Below are positions 15,500-24,264 of a stretch of DNA of 39,977 nucleotides, piece after piece. The translations under genes and the position numbers were made by a program. The notes under the pieces were generated by a model. That model was not told where the DNA came from. It made no database searches and worked only from the letters and a program-made list of their open reading frames with translations. This stretch comes from JAVHYG01 sp040390025 (GTDB lineage: Bacteria > Pseudomonadota > Gammaproteobacteria > Diplorickettsiales > Diplorickettsiaceae): positions 1 through 39,977 of the forward strand of contig JAZJZD010000016.1 of the NCBI GenBank assembly GCA_040390025.1. The letters are read 5' to 3'. Each line of letters opens with the position of its first letter. The stretch's first letter is position 1.

Positions 15500-18400
15500 A
15501 TGCGGTTTACGGATATTTTCATTCAGAGACCGGTATTAGCGACAGTTATTAGCTTGCTAATTCTTGTGTTAGGTATACGTTCATTAAGCTTGCTGCAAGT
15601 TCGTCAATATCCCTTTACCGAAAACGCGGTGGTTACGGTTTCTACCGTTTATACCGGTGCTGATCCAGCACTTGTTGCTGGATTTATTACCACTCCTTTA
15701 GAAAATTCTATCGCTCAAGCGCAAGGAATTGATTATCTAACCTCAAGTAGTACACAAGGCAGTAGCGCTATTCAAGCAAATTTACGTCTTAACTATGATC
15801 CAAATAAAGCCTTAACGGAAATTAATACCAAAGTAAACGCCGTGCTGAATCAGTTACCTAAAGCTTCTCAGCAACCTACGCTAAGTATTGCAGTCGGAGA
15901 AACGATTGACTCGATGTATATTGGATTTTATAGCCAAAAACTACCGAGCAATAATGTTACTGATTATTTGATTCGGGTTGTACAACCTAAACTACAAGCG
16001 GTTGAAGGAGTACAGCAAGCGGAAATTGTCGGACAACGTCAATTTGCACTCCGTGCTTGGCTAGACCCTGCAAAATTAGCTTCTTATGGTATTACTGCTG
16101 CTGATGTAGCGACGGCGTTAGCCAATAATGATTTTATTGCAGCAGTGGGACGTACTAAAGGGGATATGGTTACTGTCGATTTAACGATAGAAACTGGTTT
16201 GCGTACCGTCAATGAATTTAAAAATTTGATTATAAAAGCACAAAATGGTGCGATTATTCGATTAAAAGATGTGGCTAAAGTAACTCTAGGATCACAAAAT
16301 TACGATACGGTCGTTAAATTTGACAATAAACCAGCCGTTTACATTGGCATAAAAGTGGCGCCCACGGCTAATGTACTTTCTGTCATTAAAAATATTAGAG
16401 CCGTTTTTCCTGAAATTCAACAGCAATTACCGCACGGACTTAGCGGTGAGATTGTTTATGATGAAAGTCGATATATCAATAGCGCAATTAATGAAGTGAT
16501 AAGAAGTTTAATCGAAGCATTAGTCATTGTTACCGGTGTTATTTTTCTTTTTTTAGGTTCTATCCGCTCGGTGATTATTCCTGTCATTGCTATGCCGCTT
16601 TCTTTGATAGGTAGTTTTCTTATCATGTTGTTATTGGGGTATACGATTAATTTATTAACTTTATTAGCACTTGTTTTAGCGATAGGTTTAGTAGTCGATG
16701 ATGCAATTATTATTGTAGAAAATATTTATCGACATATCGAGGATGGTCAAACGCCGTATGAAGCTGCAATTCAAGGCGCAAGAGAACTAGCGATTCCCAT
16801 TATTTCTATTTCAGTGGTTTTAATTGCTGTATATGTACCGATTGGTTTTATGGGAGGATTAACTGGTGCACTTTTCACCGAATTTGCTTTTACTTTAGCG
16901 GGGGCAGTGGCGATATCCTCGATTATTGCTTTAACGTTATCACCGATGATGTGCTCTAAATCACTAAAATCTATAAAAAATAATAATCAGGGCCATAGCT
17001 TTATTATTTTTATTGATAGGCAATTTGATAAAGTACGGGCTATTTATGAGCGTGCTTTGCATGGATCATTAAATAACGTACGTGTAACGGGTGTATTTGC
17101 CATTATTATTTTGGCTAGTATTTATTTTTTATATGCGACCTCTAAAACTGAATTAGCGCCGCAAGAAGATCAAGGTCTTATTATTGGCTTATTGACGACA
17201 GCACCCAATGCAACGTTAGAGCAGACCCAACTTTATTCTAATCAAGTATTTAATATCTTTAAGCAATTTCCTGAGACGGATCATGTTTTCCAGCTTGACG
17301 GCGTTAACGGCCTGAATACTAGCATTGGCGGTATGGTTTTTAAGCCTTGGGATGAACGTAAACGCACAAGCAACCAGCTACAACCTATGGTGCAGCATTC
17401 ATTTGATCAGATAGCCGGTGCGCGCGTAGCTGCTTTTCAAAAGCCATCCTTACCGGGAGGTGGAAGTGGTTTACCTATACAATTTGTTATTAAAACCACG
17501 GATAGTTACGATAAATTGAATGATGTTTCACAAAATTTATTAGATGAAGCACGTCGTAGTGGATTATTTGTTTACTTAGATACCGATCTTAAAATTGATA
17601 AAGCGCAAGTTACGATTCAATTAGATCGTGATAAAGCGGCACAATTGGGATTAACCATGGCTGATGTTGGTGATGTTTTAGCTTCTGCCTTAAGCGAAAA
17701 CTATATTAATTATTTCGATTTTTCTGGACGTTCTTATCAGGTTATACCGCAAGTGACGCGCGCGCAACGCTTAAATGCCGAACAATTGCTTAATTATTAT
17801 ATAACTTTACCGAATGGCGGGACGACCATTCCGTTGTCAACGTTTGCTAGTTTAAAAACAAAGGTTGTACCTGAATCCATTAATCATTTTCAACAACTTA
17901 ATTCATCGACTATTTCTGCCGTTGCTTTTCCCGGCGTGACGATGGGAGAGGCGTTGCAAGGGTTACAAAACATGGCAAAAAAAATATTTCCAGAAGGCTA
18001 TAGTGTGGATTATGCAGCTCAGTCTCGCCAGTATCAACAAGAGAGTAGCGCTTTAATATTAACGTTTTTCTTAGCTTTAATTATTATTTTTCTATGTTTA
18101 GCTGCGCAATTTGAAAGTTTTCGTGATCCTTTGATCATTCTTATTAGTGTTCCCATGTCAATTTGTGGCGCACTTATTTTTATTAGTTTAGGAATCGGTG
18201 GCGCGAGCCTCAATATTTATACTGAAGTGGGTTTAGTAACCTTGATTGGTTTGATCAGTAAGCATGGGATTTTAATTGTGCAATTTGCCAATGATCTGCA
18301 AAAGGAAGGTCATGCTAAGCGTGAAGCCATACAAATGGCCGCAGGTATTCGACTTCGACCTATTTTAATGACGACAGCTTCGATGGTATTAGGTGTTATT

Positions 18401-18580
18401 CCGCTAATACTGGCCACTGGGGCTGGTGCTCTCAGTCGTTTTAATATTGGGTTAGTGATTGCCAGCGGTATTTCTATTGGAACTTTATTTACCCTATTTG
18501 TTGTGCCTGCTATGTATATGTTTTTGGCTCAGGATCATCAGTTGCATAGGTCGAGAAAAGAGGATACTTCTGGAATATAG
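15500..18580 (+). CDS. Multidrug efflux RND permease (HAE1 family)
   Basis: 1026 residues with the standard 12-segment RND plan: TM1 near residue 10, a large periplasmic loop, TM2-6 about 330-500, TM7 about 530, a second loop, and TM8-12 about 850-1015. The opening MRFTDIFIQRPVLATVISLL is typical. The proton-relay pair in TM4 is D400-D401 (LVVDDAIIIVENIYRHIEDG). The second-half signature GLISKHGILIVQFANDLQ carries the conserved TM10 Lys. The pump exports drugs, dyes or host-derived compounds in exchange for protons. It is closest in style to MexI/VexF/MdtB-type permeases; substrate cannot be told. It forms one operon with the upstream channel and adaptor. Confidence 0.96.
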   Translation: MRFTDIFIQRPVLATVISLLILVLGIRSLSLLQVRQYPFTENAVVTVSTVYTGADPALVAGFITTPLENSIAQAQGIDYLTSSSTQGSSAIQANLRLNYDPNKALTEINTKVNAVLNQLPKASQQPTLSIAVGETIDSMYIGFYSQKLPSNNVTDYLIRVVQPKLQAVEGVQQAEIVGQRQFALRAWLDPAKLASYGITAADVATALANNDFIAAVGRTKGDMVTVDLTIETGLRTVNEFKNLIIKAQNGAIIRLKDVAKVTLGSQNYDTVVKFDNKPAVYIGIKVAPTANVLSVIKNIRAVFPEIQQQLPHGLSGEIVYDESRYINSAINEVIRSLIEALVIVTGVIFLFLGSIRSVIIPVIAMPLSLIGSFLIMLLLGYTINLLTLLALVLAIGLVVDDAIIIVENIYRHIEDGQTPYEAAIQGARELAIPIISISVVLIAVYVPIGFMGGLTGALFTEFAFTLAGAVAISSIIALTLSPMMCSKSLKSIKNNNQGHSFIIFIDRQFDKVRAIYERALHGSLNNVRVTGVFAIIILASIYFLYATSKTELAPQEDQGLIIGLLTTAPNATLEQTQLYSNQVFNIFKQFPETDHVFQLDGVNGLNTSIGGMVFKPWDERKRTSNQLQPMVQHSFDQIAGARVAAFQKPSLPGGGSGLPIQFVIKTTDSYDKLNDVSQNLLDEARRSGLFVYLDTDLKIDKAQVTIQLDRDKAAQLGLTMADVGDVLASALSENYINYFDFSGRSYQVIPQVTRAQRLNAEQLLNYYITLPNGGTTIPLSTFASLKTKVVPESINHFQQLNSSTISAVAFPGVTMGEALQGLQNMAKKIFPEGYSVDYAAQSRQYQQESSALILTFFLALIIIFLCLAAQFESFRDPLIILISVPMSICGALIFISLGIGGASLNIYTEVGLVTLIGLISKHGILIVQFANDLQKEGHAKREAIQMAAGIRLRPILMTTASMVLGVIPLILATGAGALSRFNIGLVIASGISIGTLFTLFVVPAMYMFLAQDHQLHRSRKEDTSGI

Positions 18581-18646
18581 ACCTAACAGATAGTATTATT
18601 TGAGATTATCTCCTAAGCTTGCTAAGCTTTGGGGTAATTGGGTCTA
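18578..18646 (+). promoter_or_regulatory. Nested hairpin between the RND permease and the LbtU-like gene
   Basis: The outer stem TAGACC (18578-18583) pairs with GGTCTA (18641-18646). The inner stem GATTATCTCCTAAGCTT (18604-18620) pairs imperfectly with AAGCTTTGGGGTAATTG (18624-18640) around the loop GCT. It begins on the permease stop codon and ends just before the ribosome site (AAGGATG) of the next gene. There is no T run, so it is more likely an mRNA processing or translational-control hairpin than a terminator. Confidence 0.5.
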
Positions 18647-18662
18647 TAAAGGATGATAACCA

Positions 18663-20081
18663 ATGAGATTAAAAGCGTTAATAGTTTCATTAGTAGCTTT
18701 AGGGATAAGTGCACCACTATTGGCTGCGGGATTATATGATGTAGAAATATCTTCTCAGCAGGATGTGATGCGTGATCAAATGAATAATATTGATATGTTT
18801 CTCGATCAAAACCAACCGGGCGGTTTTGATCAACCTTGTGGTTGGACGTGTCGAATTAATGTTAGTGGTTGGATAAATGCAGATGCTTATATTGCAAATA
18901 GACCACCCGTTTTTTTGAACCTTAGCCCTTTGGCCACTGTTCCAGCACTTGTTGCTAATGGAAACAGATTGTTGCCAACTGCAGGGAGAGCCAGCGATCT
19001 ATTATTAAATAACACCAATCTGTTTATTGATGCGCGTGTGAATAATTGGGTTACGGCAAATACATCATTGGTTTACTCTTCCGTAACGGCGATACCTGGT
19101 TCACAAGGCTTTTATGGGATTGCCAATTCTCTGCTTATTTATCATCCTGTGCCCAGTGGAAATGGAGTAACAAGAAATATTGATACAGCCTATGCCACGA
19201 TTGGTAATTTCCAAGCTTCCCCTATTTACTTTCGTGTTGGTAAAGAATATTTACCTTTTGGTCAGTACGAACCTTATGCGTTTATACAGAGTGAAAATCC
19301 AACTCAGTTGATTACTGAAATTAACGCAACGACAGCGCAACTAGGTTTTATTGCGAGAAATGGTTTTTATGGTTCGGTATATACCTTTGCAGGTAAGCCT
19401 CAATTAAATGATGGCGGTTCTACACGTCGTATACAAAACGGCGGTGCTGATTTGGGTTATGTATTTGCTACAGGAGATGGCAGAATAAATATAGACGCAG
19501 GCTATATTGCGAATATTGCTGATTCAAATTTTCTTTCCTCGTACTATACGAATTCGTTGATAGAAGGAACTAGTGTTCCTGGACTACCTAATAAAAAGAC
19601 GTCAGCCTATGATGTGAATGCAGATGTGCAATATGGACCTTTTGATGCCAATGCACATTTTGTGGCAGCTACTAGCGATTTAATGAGTCCTCTGATGTTA
19701 GGGTTCCCAAATCCTGCTCCTCTTTTACCTTTTCCTGCCTCTTTAGGTAAACCTAACGCTTGGGGTGTGGAAGCAGGGTATACCTTCCCTATGATGTCAC
19801 ATGAGTCGCGTTTGGCTATAGGTTATCAACAGACTAATCACTTAGCTACACTTTTACCAAAAAAACGGATTTATGCAGATTACATGGTAAATCTATCTAA
19901 GTGGCTTGATATGGGTATCGCACTCTTCCAGGATAGAGATTACAGTTTTCAAGAAGGTATTATTGCGTTGACTAATCTTCCTGATGGTACACCTGTTATC
20001 CCACCAGTCTTTATTGTGGGTGGCGCAACGGGTAACAAATCAACGGTAGGCCAATTACGTGCGAGTATTAAATTTGCCTAA
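18663..20081 (+). CDS. LbtU-family siderophore porin (outer-membrane beta barrel)
   Basis: 472 residues. The signal peptide is MRLKALIVSLVALGISAPLL, with cleavage near AAG (residue 22-23). A short heptad-like segment (QQDVMRDQMNNIDMFLDQNQ) follows, then a beta barrel rich in alternating strands (SGWINADAYIANRPP, NLFIDARVNNWVTANTSLVY, YFRVGKEYLPFGQYEPYAF). It ends in a barrel-like strand, VGQLRASIKFA. The layout matches the LbtU family; in Legionella pneumophila LbtU takes up the siderophore legiobactin without TonB. Here it follows an RND pump after 82 bases, so it may be co-transcribed, but no siderophore-synthesis gene or Fur box is evident. An alternative reading is a general phosphate-selective-type porin. 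Confidence 0.75.
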   Translation: MRLKALIVSLVALGISAPLLAAGLYDVEISSQQDVMRDQMNNIDMFLDQNQPGGFDQPCGWTCRINVSGWINADAYIANRPPVFLNLSPLATVPALVANGNRLLPTAGRASDLLLNNTNLFIDARVNNWVTANTSLVYSSVTAIPGSQGFYGIANSLLIYHPVPSGNGVTRNIDTAYATIGNFQASPIYFRVGKEYLPFGQYEPYAFIQSENPTQLITEINATTAQLGFIARNGFYGSVYTFAGKPQLNDGGSTRRIQNGGADLGYVFATGDGRINIDAGYIANIADSNFLSSYYTNSLIEGTSVPGLPNKKTSAYDVNADVQYGPFDANAHFVAATSDLMSPLMLGFPNPAPLLPFPASLGKPNAWGVEAGYTFPMMSHESRLAIGYQQTNHLATLLPKKRIYADYMVNLSKWLDMGIALFQDRDYSFQEGIIALTNLPDGTPVIPPVFIVGGATGNKSTVGQLRASIKFA

Positions 20082-20135
20082 TATACCGCTCGTACCTGAA
20101 AATGCGAATCTTTCAAATTCACGGCGAGCGGTATA
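20082..20135. repeat. Head-type hairpin repeat, copy 4
   Basis: TATACCGCTCG (20082-20092) and CGAGCGGTATA (20125-20135) are perfect 11-bp arms. They are followed by CCCGATCAC, as in the copy at 12292, and then TGACGACACAC, which resembles the end of the palindrome at 25440. It lies between two convergent genes, one base after the porin stop, and may act as a shared transcript end. Confidence 0.85.
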
Positions 20136-20166
20136 CCCGATCACATGACGACACACCAAATGGGTC

Positions 20167-20763
20167 TCAAAATTTAAAAGCAAACACGGGTTGATGGTGA
20201 TTAGATTTATGTTTTTTCAATATAGCATTGGGATTTAAAACTTCAGAAACCATTTTACGACGCTCCCAGTTTTCCATATAGCGTTTTGCAAGTGTAGTAT
20301 CTTGAATAATCAATAAATTTTCAGCATTTTTATATTGTGCGGCTTGGGTAAAATTGAATGAACCGGTAATGACTTCTTTACCATCGACGATCATAATTTT
20401 GTTATGCGCAATGGCCGGTTTATAGTCTATCCAAACAGGAATGTGTTGATTCAATAAAAAACGTGAGGCGCTATAACTTTGTGATTTCTGGCTTTTATCC
20501 AGAATTACTTTGACAATAATGCCTCGATTTTTTGCTTCGGCAAGATGTTTTGCAATCGGCGCAGAGGTAAAGCTATAGGCTTGTACAAAAATAGATTTTT
20601 TTGCCATATCAAGCACGTTTGTAATTTGTTTTGTGCAATCCTGTCCAGGCGTGAAACAAACTTGTATTTTAGGACAGCTAGTAGAAGCATTATATGCTGC
20701 TTGACTTTCAATAACGTAAAGTGGGGAAAGAAATAAAAAACAGATTAATAATAATTTTAACAT
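20167..20763 (-). CDS. Secreted PLD-family nuclease (single HKD motif, Nuc-like)
   Basis: 198 residues from ATG 20763. The signal peptide is MLKLLLICFLFLSPLYVIES, with cleavage near QAA. The body is a minimal phospholipase D fold with one HKD motif, H120-x-K122-x4-D127 in AHNKIMIVDGKEVITGSFNF, followed by the usual AENLL strand. Proteins of this size with one motif (Nuc, BfiI N-domain) work as homodimers and cut DNA or RNA without metal. Some relatives in intracellular bacteria are secreted phospholipase-like effectors. Two Cys pairs near the N-terminus (CPKIQVCFTPGQDC) suggest periplasmic disulphides. Family is firm, substrate is open. Confidence 0.88.
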   Translation of the reverse strand: MLKLLLICFLFLSPLYVIESQAAYNASTSCPKIQVCFTPGQDCTKQITNVLDMAKKSIFVQAYSFTSAPIAKHLAEAKNRGIIVKVILDKSQKSQSYSASRFLLNQHIPVWIDYKPAIAHNKIMIVDGKEVITGSFNFTQAAQYKNAENLLIIQDTTLAKRYMENWERRKMVSEVLNPNAILKKHKSNHHQPVFAFKF

Positions 20764-20835
20764 AAATAAATACGCTTATTTTATAATTTTTTAAAAAAAT
20801 TTATATGTAGTAATTCCAGCAAACTGTTAAAAAAA

Positions 20836-21453
20836 CTATTTTAATAAAGTTTCTAGTACAGAAGTGAGCTCTCGTTTTTGGACACCGCTTCGCAAGTGAC
20901 GTACTCTAAGAATGGCATTTAAATCAGCAAGCGCATTCGAAAAATTTTCATTAAGAATTAAATAATCGTATTCATCAAAATGGGCTAATTCCGCTTTTGC
21001 ATTAGCCATACGTTTTTTTATAACGGCGTCTTCATCTTGGGCTCTAAGCCGCAATCTATTTTCTAATATTTCCCAAGATGGAGGAATAATAAATATGCCA
21101 ATCGATTCTGGCATTTCTTCTCTGATTTGCCGTGCGCCTTGCCAGTCGATTTCTAGAATAATATCGACCCCAGCTTCTATTTTTTTTGTTACCCAATCAA
21201 GTGATGTTCCATAATAATGGCCAAAAACACTGGCGTGTTCTAGAAATTTCCTTTCCTGAATAAGTTGTTTGAAAGATGTTTCGTCTATAAAATGATAATC
21301 TACACCTTCTTTTTCGCCGGGCCTTGGCGAACGCGTTGTGTAGGAAATAGAAGCTTCTAAATTCGACACGGATTCTAATAACGCATTAACTAAACTGGTT
21401 TTACCACCGCCTGAAGGTGCTGAAATAATATAAAGCGTACCGGGAATTTTCAT
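20836..21453 (-). CDS. gmk: Guanylate kinase
   Basis: 205 residues, family length 207 in E. coli. It phosphorylates GMP to GDP with ATP, needed for nucleic acids and for (p)ppGpp turnover. The P-loop SAPSGGGKTS is at 11-20. The GMP-binding segment SYTTRSPRPGEKEGVDYHFI follows, and the lid region contains RLRLRAQDEDAVIKKRMANA. It lies three bases after yicC on the same strand, a conserved pair, so the two are surely co-transcribed. Confidence 0.97.
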   Translation of the reverse strand: MKIPGTLYIISAPSGGGKTSLVNALLESVSNLEASISYTTRSPRPGEKEGVDYHFIDETSFKQLIQERKFLEHASVFGHYYGTSLDWVTKKIEAGVDIILEIDWQGARQIREEMPESIGIFIIPPSWEILENRLRLRAQDEDAVIKKRMANAKAELAHFDEYDYLILNENFSNALADLNAILRVRHLRSGVQKRELTSVLETLLK

Positions 21454-21456
21454 AAG

Positions 21457-22320
21457 TTACTCGATATTTTGCACTTGTTCGCGTACTTCTTCGATTAAAA
21501 CTTTCAAATTGACTGCCATTAAACTAAGGTCTGCATTAAGTGATTTAGAGGCTAACGTATTTGCTTCGCGATTTAGTTCTTGAAGCAAAAAATCTAGTGG
21601 TTTGCCCATGGCTTCTTTTTTAAGCTGTTTATTAAATTCATTAACATGGATTTGCAAGCGATCCAGTTCTTCTGCGACATCTGTTTTTTGGGTGAATAAT
21701 AGCATTTCCTGTTCTAAACGGTTAGAGTCTAAGCTCGTTTTGATGTCAGATAGGCGCGTTAGGATTTTTTCACGTTGTAGTCTAAGGATGTGGGGTAGCT
21801 GTTCTTTTATATTATCGATTAATGTTTGAAGTCTAATTAAGCGCTGTTCGATTACTGTTAGAATCGCCTTTCCTTCATCAGTTCGTGCTTGACGCAATTT
21901 GCTGAGTGTTTCTGCGAATGAAGCAAGTAAATTAGTTTGTAACGTTTCGTAAGCAATATCAGGGAGTTTTAGTAGATGTGGCCAGCGTAATAGTTCATTC
22001 GGATTTAATGGAAGGGAGGATTGGGTTAAAGTAGCTATTTTTGTATGGGCTTGGATAAGCGCATTTGCCAGATTTTCATCGACTTCAATGGGAACTGTTT
22101 TATTACTAGGAGGTTTATAGTGTAGTCTCACATCTATTCTACCTCGACGTAGCTTGTTGGTTATTTGCTTGCGTAGCTGAGGTTCTAAATAGCTTAGAGG
22201 TTCTGGTAAGGAGAGGCTAATCTCTAGGTAGCGGTGGTTAACACTGCGTAATTCCCAAGTTGCATGGCCCCAATCCGCTTGTTTTTCTTGTCTGGCAAAG
22301 GCCGTCATGCTGCAGGTCAT
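21457..22320 (-). CDS. yicC: YicC-family endoribonuclease
   Basis: 287 residues, same length as E. coli YicC, which has been shown to be a hexameric endoribonuclease acting on small RNAs such as RyhB. The N-terminus MTCSMTAFAR matches the family opening (MxxSMTAYAR), which fixes the ATG at 22320. ELRSVNHRYLEISLSLPEPL is a family hallmark, as are the C-terminal DFLLQELNREANTLASKSLN (DUF1732) and the last Glu-rich helix KVLIEEVREQVQNIE. It is upstream of gmk and divergent from rph, with 96 bases between starts, so control of RNA decay genes from one small region is possible. Confidence 0.95.
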   Translation of the reverse strand: MTCSMTAFARQEKQADWGHATWELRSVNHRYLEISLSLPEPLSYLEPQLRKQITNKLRRGRIDVRLHYKPPSNKTVPIEVDENLANALIQAHTKIATLTQSSLPLNPNELLRWPHLLKLPDIAYETLQTNLLASFAETLSKLRQARTDEGKAILTVIEQRLIRLQTLIDNIKEQLPHILRLQREKILTRLSDIKTSLDSNRLEQEMLLFTQKTDVAEELDRLQIHVNEFNKQLKKEAMGKPLDFLLQELNREANTLASKSLNADLSLMAVNLKVLIEEVREQVQNIE

Positions 22321-22416
22321 GTTAATCGTTGGTTTAAAAAGTATAATGGGTCTGTTTTAAGTCTCTATTCTAATTACTCTAAAAATAAAATCTAGTTTTT
22401 TATAGAAGGAAAAATA

Positions 22417-23154
22417 ATGATACGTTCTAATTCACGTCAGTTTGATGAACTACGTTCTATTCAAATTACTCGTCGCTATACGCACTATGCAGAAGGTTCG
22501 GTATTAATCGAATTTGGCAATACCAAAGTTATTTGTAATGCGAGTGTTATTTCTGGAGTACCTAAGTTTTTAAAGGGTTCTGGCCAAGGCTGGATTACTG
22601 CGGAGTATGGGATGTTACCGCGCTCAACGCATTCGCGTATGGATAGAGAGGCCTGTCGTGGTAAACAAGCAGGACGAACCTTAGAAATTCAACGGTTGAT
22701 CGGTCGTGTGTTGCGAACAAGTGTTAATTTAAACAACTTAGGTGAGAATACTATCCAGTTGGATTGTGATGTGATCCAGGCGGATGGCGGAACACGCACT
22801 GCCGCTATTACAGGTGCTTGCGTTGCACTTGTGGATGCGTTGGCCGTTATGAAAAAAAAGGGTGAACTTAAGCAGGATCCCTTATGTTTTCTTGTTGCAG
22901 CGGTTTCTGTGGGTATTTATCAAGGCAAACTCGTTTTAGATCTAGACTATGCGGAAGATTCTAAAGCTGATACGGATATGAACGTGGTAATGACCGAGCA
23001 AGGTGAATTTATTGAATTCCAAGCAACGGCGGAGAAAAAAGCTTTTTCAAAAAAAGAGTTTGATAGTTTACTGCAATTAGCAGAATCTGGAATTAAGCAA
23101 CTATTTAAAAAACAGCGGGAAAGTTTGGACATTATACCATTCGCCAGTATTTGA
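22417..23154 (+). CDS. rph: Ribonuclease PH
   Basis: 245 residues (E. coli 238). A phosphorolytic 3' exoribonuclease that trims tRNA 3' ends and helps degrade structured RNA; it works as a hexamer. The family landmarks are complete: VLIEFGNTKVICNASV (strand 1), GQGWITAEYGMLPRSTHSR, the phosphate-site region GRTLEIQRLIGRVLRT, and DCDVIQADGGTRTAAITGAC. LDYAEDSKADTDMNVVMT holds the metal-binding acidic residues. AGAAGGA seven bases upstream supports ATG 22417. Confidence 0.97.
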   Translation: MIRSNSRQFDELRSIQITRRYTHYAEGSVLIEFGNTKVICNASVISGVPKFLKGSGQGWITAEYGMLPRSTHSRMDREACRGKQAGRTLEIQRLIGRVLRTSVNLNNLGENTIQLDCDVIQADGGTRTAAITGACVALVDALAVMKKKGELKQDPLCFLVAAVSVGIYQGKLVLDLDYAEDSKADTDMNVVMTEQGEFIEFQATAEKKAFSKKEFDSLLQLAESGIKQLFKKQRESLDIIPFASI

Positions 23155-23204
23155 AAATTTCATAGTTTCATCTACGAGTGGACAGTCTAATCGATTGTAG
23201 TGTG

Positions 23205-23233
23205 AGCCGTGCTAAATAAAGCTTAGCACGGCT
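23205..23233. terminator. Possible bidirectional terminator hairpin
   Basis: AGCCGTGCTA (23205-23214) pairs perfectly with TAGCACGGCT (23224-23233) around a 9-base loop, between the convergent rph and oxyR genes. Neither side is followed by a clear T run, so termination may be weak or Rho-assisted. Confidence 0.5.
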
Positions 23234-23275
23234 ATTCAGGGGTGGAGTTAATTCGCAATGACAAAAATGTGTATA

Positions 23276-24154
23276 TTATAGAGTAATTATTTTTTTTATG
23301 TGGGTGGCCATTTCTTCTAATAGCGTTTTTTTTGTCGCAGATACGCGCCAAACAAGTCCGATTAATCGTTTTGGTTTTGGCGGACTAAATGGAATATAGG
23401 AAATAGTATCATTTAGTTGTTGCGCTAATTTTGGTATTAACGTGATGCCATTTCCAGCGGCTACCATATGGCGTAATGTTTCTAAACTTGTGGCGCGAAA
23501 ATTTTGTGTTTCTGAGGCATTCATGCGCTGACATATGTCAAGCGTTTGGCCGCGCATACAATGACCTTCTTCAAGTAGCAATACGGGTTGATTATTTAGA
23601 TCCTCTTGCTTTACTTTTTTTCGTTTACTTAATGCATGCGTCTTTGGCACGGCAAGTAGAAACTCCTCTTCAAACAATACGGAATAAGCAAAACTGGGCT
23701 CCTGTGTGGGGAGCGCCAAAAAAGCGGCGTCTAATTGCCCTAGTTTTAATTTTTGTATCAGTGAAGTGGTCTGTTCTTCGATAAGATAAAAGTTAATTTT
23801 GGGAAATTCATTGGCCAAAGAAGGAATAATTAATGGTAGTAGATAGGGTGCTAAGGTGGGAATAATTCCAATTTTTAATTCTCCGCTATAAGGGTCTTCT
23901 GCTAATTTTGCCAGCTCACGTATTTCTTCCATTTGCTGGAGGATATGCCTGGCGCGTTCTGTAATCGCGATGCCAGTAGGGGTCAATAATACGGATTTAT
24001 TGCTACGTTCTAACAGCTTGACGCCTAGGGTTTTTTCCAATTTCTTGATTTGCATACTCAGCGCGGGTTGGCTAACAAAACAAGCCTTTGCCGCTTTGCC
24101 AAAATGGCGATAGTCATCTAGGGCAACTAAATAGCTAAGGTCACGACTATTCAT
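23276..24154 (-). CDS. oxyR: OxyR-type LysR-family peroxide sensor
   Basis: 292 residues. The LysR helix-turn-helix is at about 1-60 (MNSRDLSYLVALDDYRHFGK, then QPALSMQIKKLEKTLG). The redox pair of OxyR is present at exactly the E. coli numbering: Cys199 and Cys208 in EEGHCMRGQTLDICQRMN. In E. coli, peroxide forms the C199-C208 disulphide and turns the protein into an activator. The conserved effector-domain segment AAGNGITLIPKL is also there. The gene is divergent from ahpC-ahpD, the usual targets. The 110-base shared upstream region has a palindrome suited to LysR-type binding. Confidence 0.95.
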   Translation of the reverse strand: MNSRDLSYLVALDDYRHFGKAAKACFVSQPALSMQIKKLEKTLGVKLLERSNKSVLLTPTGIAITERARHILQQMEEIRELAKLAEDPYSGELKIGIIPTLAPYLLPLIIPSLANEFPKINFYLIEEQTTSLIQKLKLGQLDAAFLALPTQEPSFAYSVLFEEEFLLAVPKTHALSKRKKVKQEDLNNQPVLLLEEGHCMRGQTLDICQRMNASETQNFRATSLETLRHMVAAGNGITLIPKLAQQLNDTISYIPFSPPKPKRLIGLVWRVSATKKTLLEEMATHIKKIITL

Positions 24155-24176
24155 AGATTCTCTTATATAAGCATAT

Positions 24177-24193
24177 GTTATCGTTATTATAAC
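24177..24193. promoter_or_regulatory. Candidate OxyR operator between oxyR and ahpC
   Basis: GTTAT-N7-ATAAC is a perfect dyad (24177-24181 with 24189-24193). The spacing matches the OxyR half-site pattern ATAG-N7-CTAT, and a similar TTAT/ATAA pair lies just upstream at 24163-24170. It is 23 bases from the oxyR start and about 70 from the ahpC start, so it could serve both. Confidence 0.5.
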
Positions 24194-24264
24194 AATAATA
24201 TATTTTACTTATCAATAGATTTTGTGTACTTTTGCTTCTTTACCAAAAATCAGGAGAAATAAGT

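Noticed and set aside
22342..22347. TATAAT as the rph -10 box
   Set aside because: The hexamer is perfect, but no acceptable -35 lies 16-18 bases upstream, and the site is 70 bases from the start codon. The minus-strand reading (TATACT for yicC) is equally possible, so no promoter is called.
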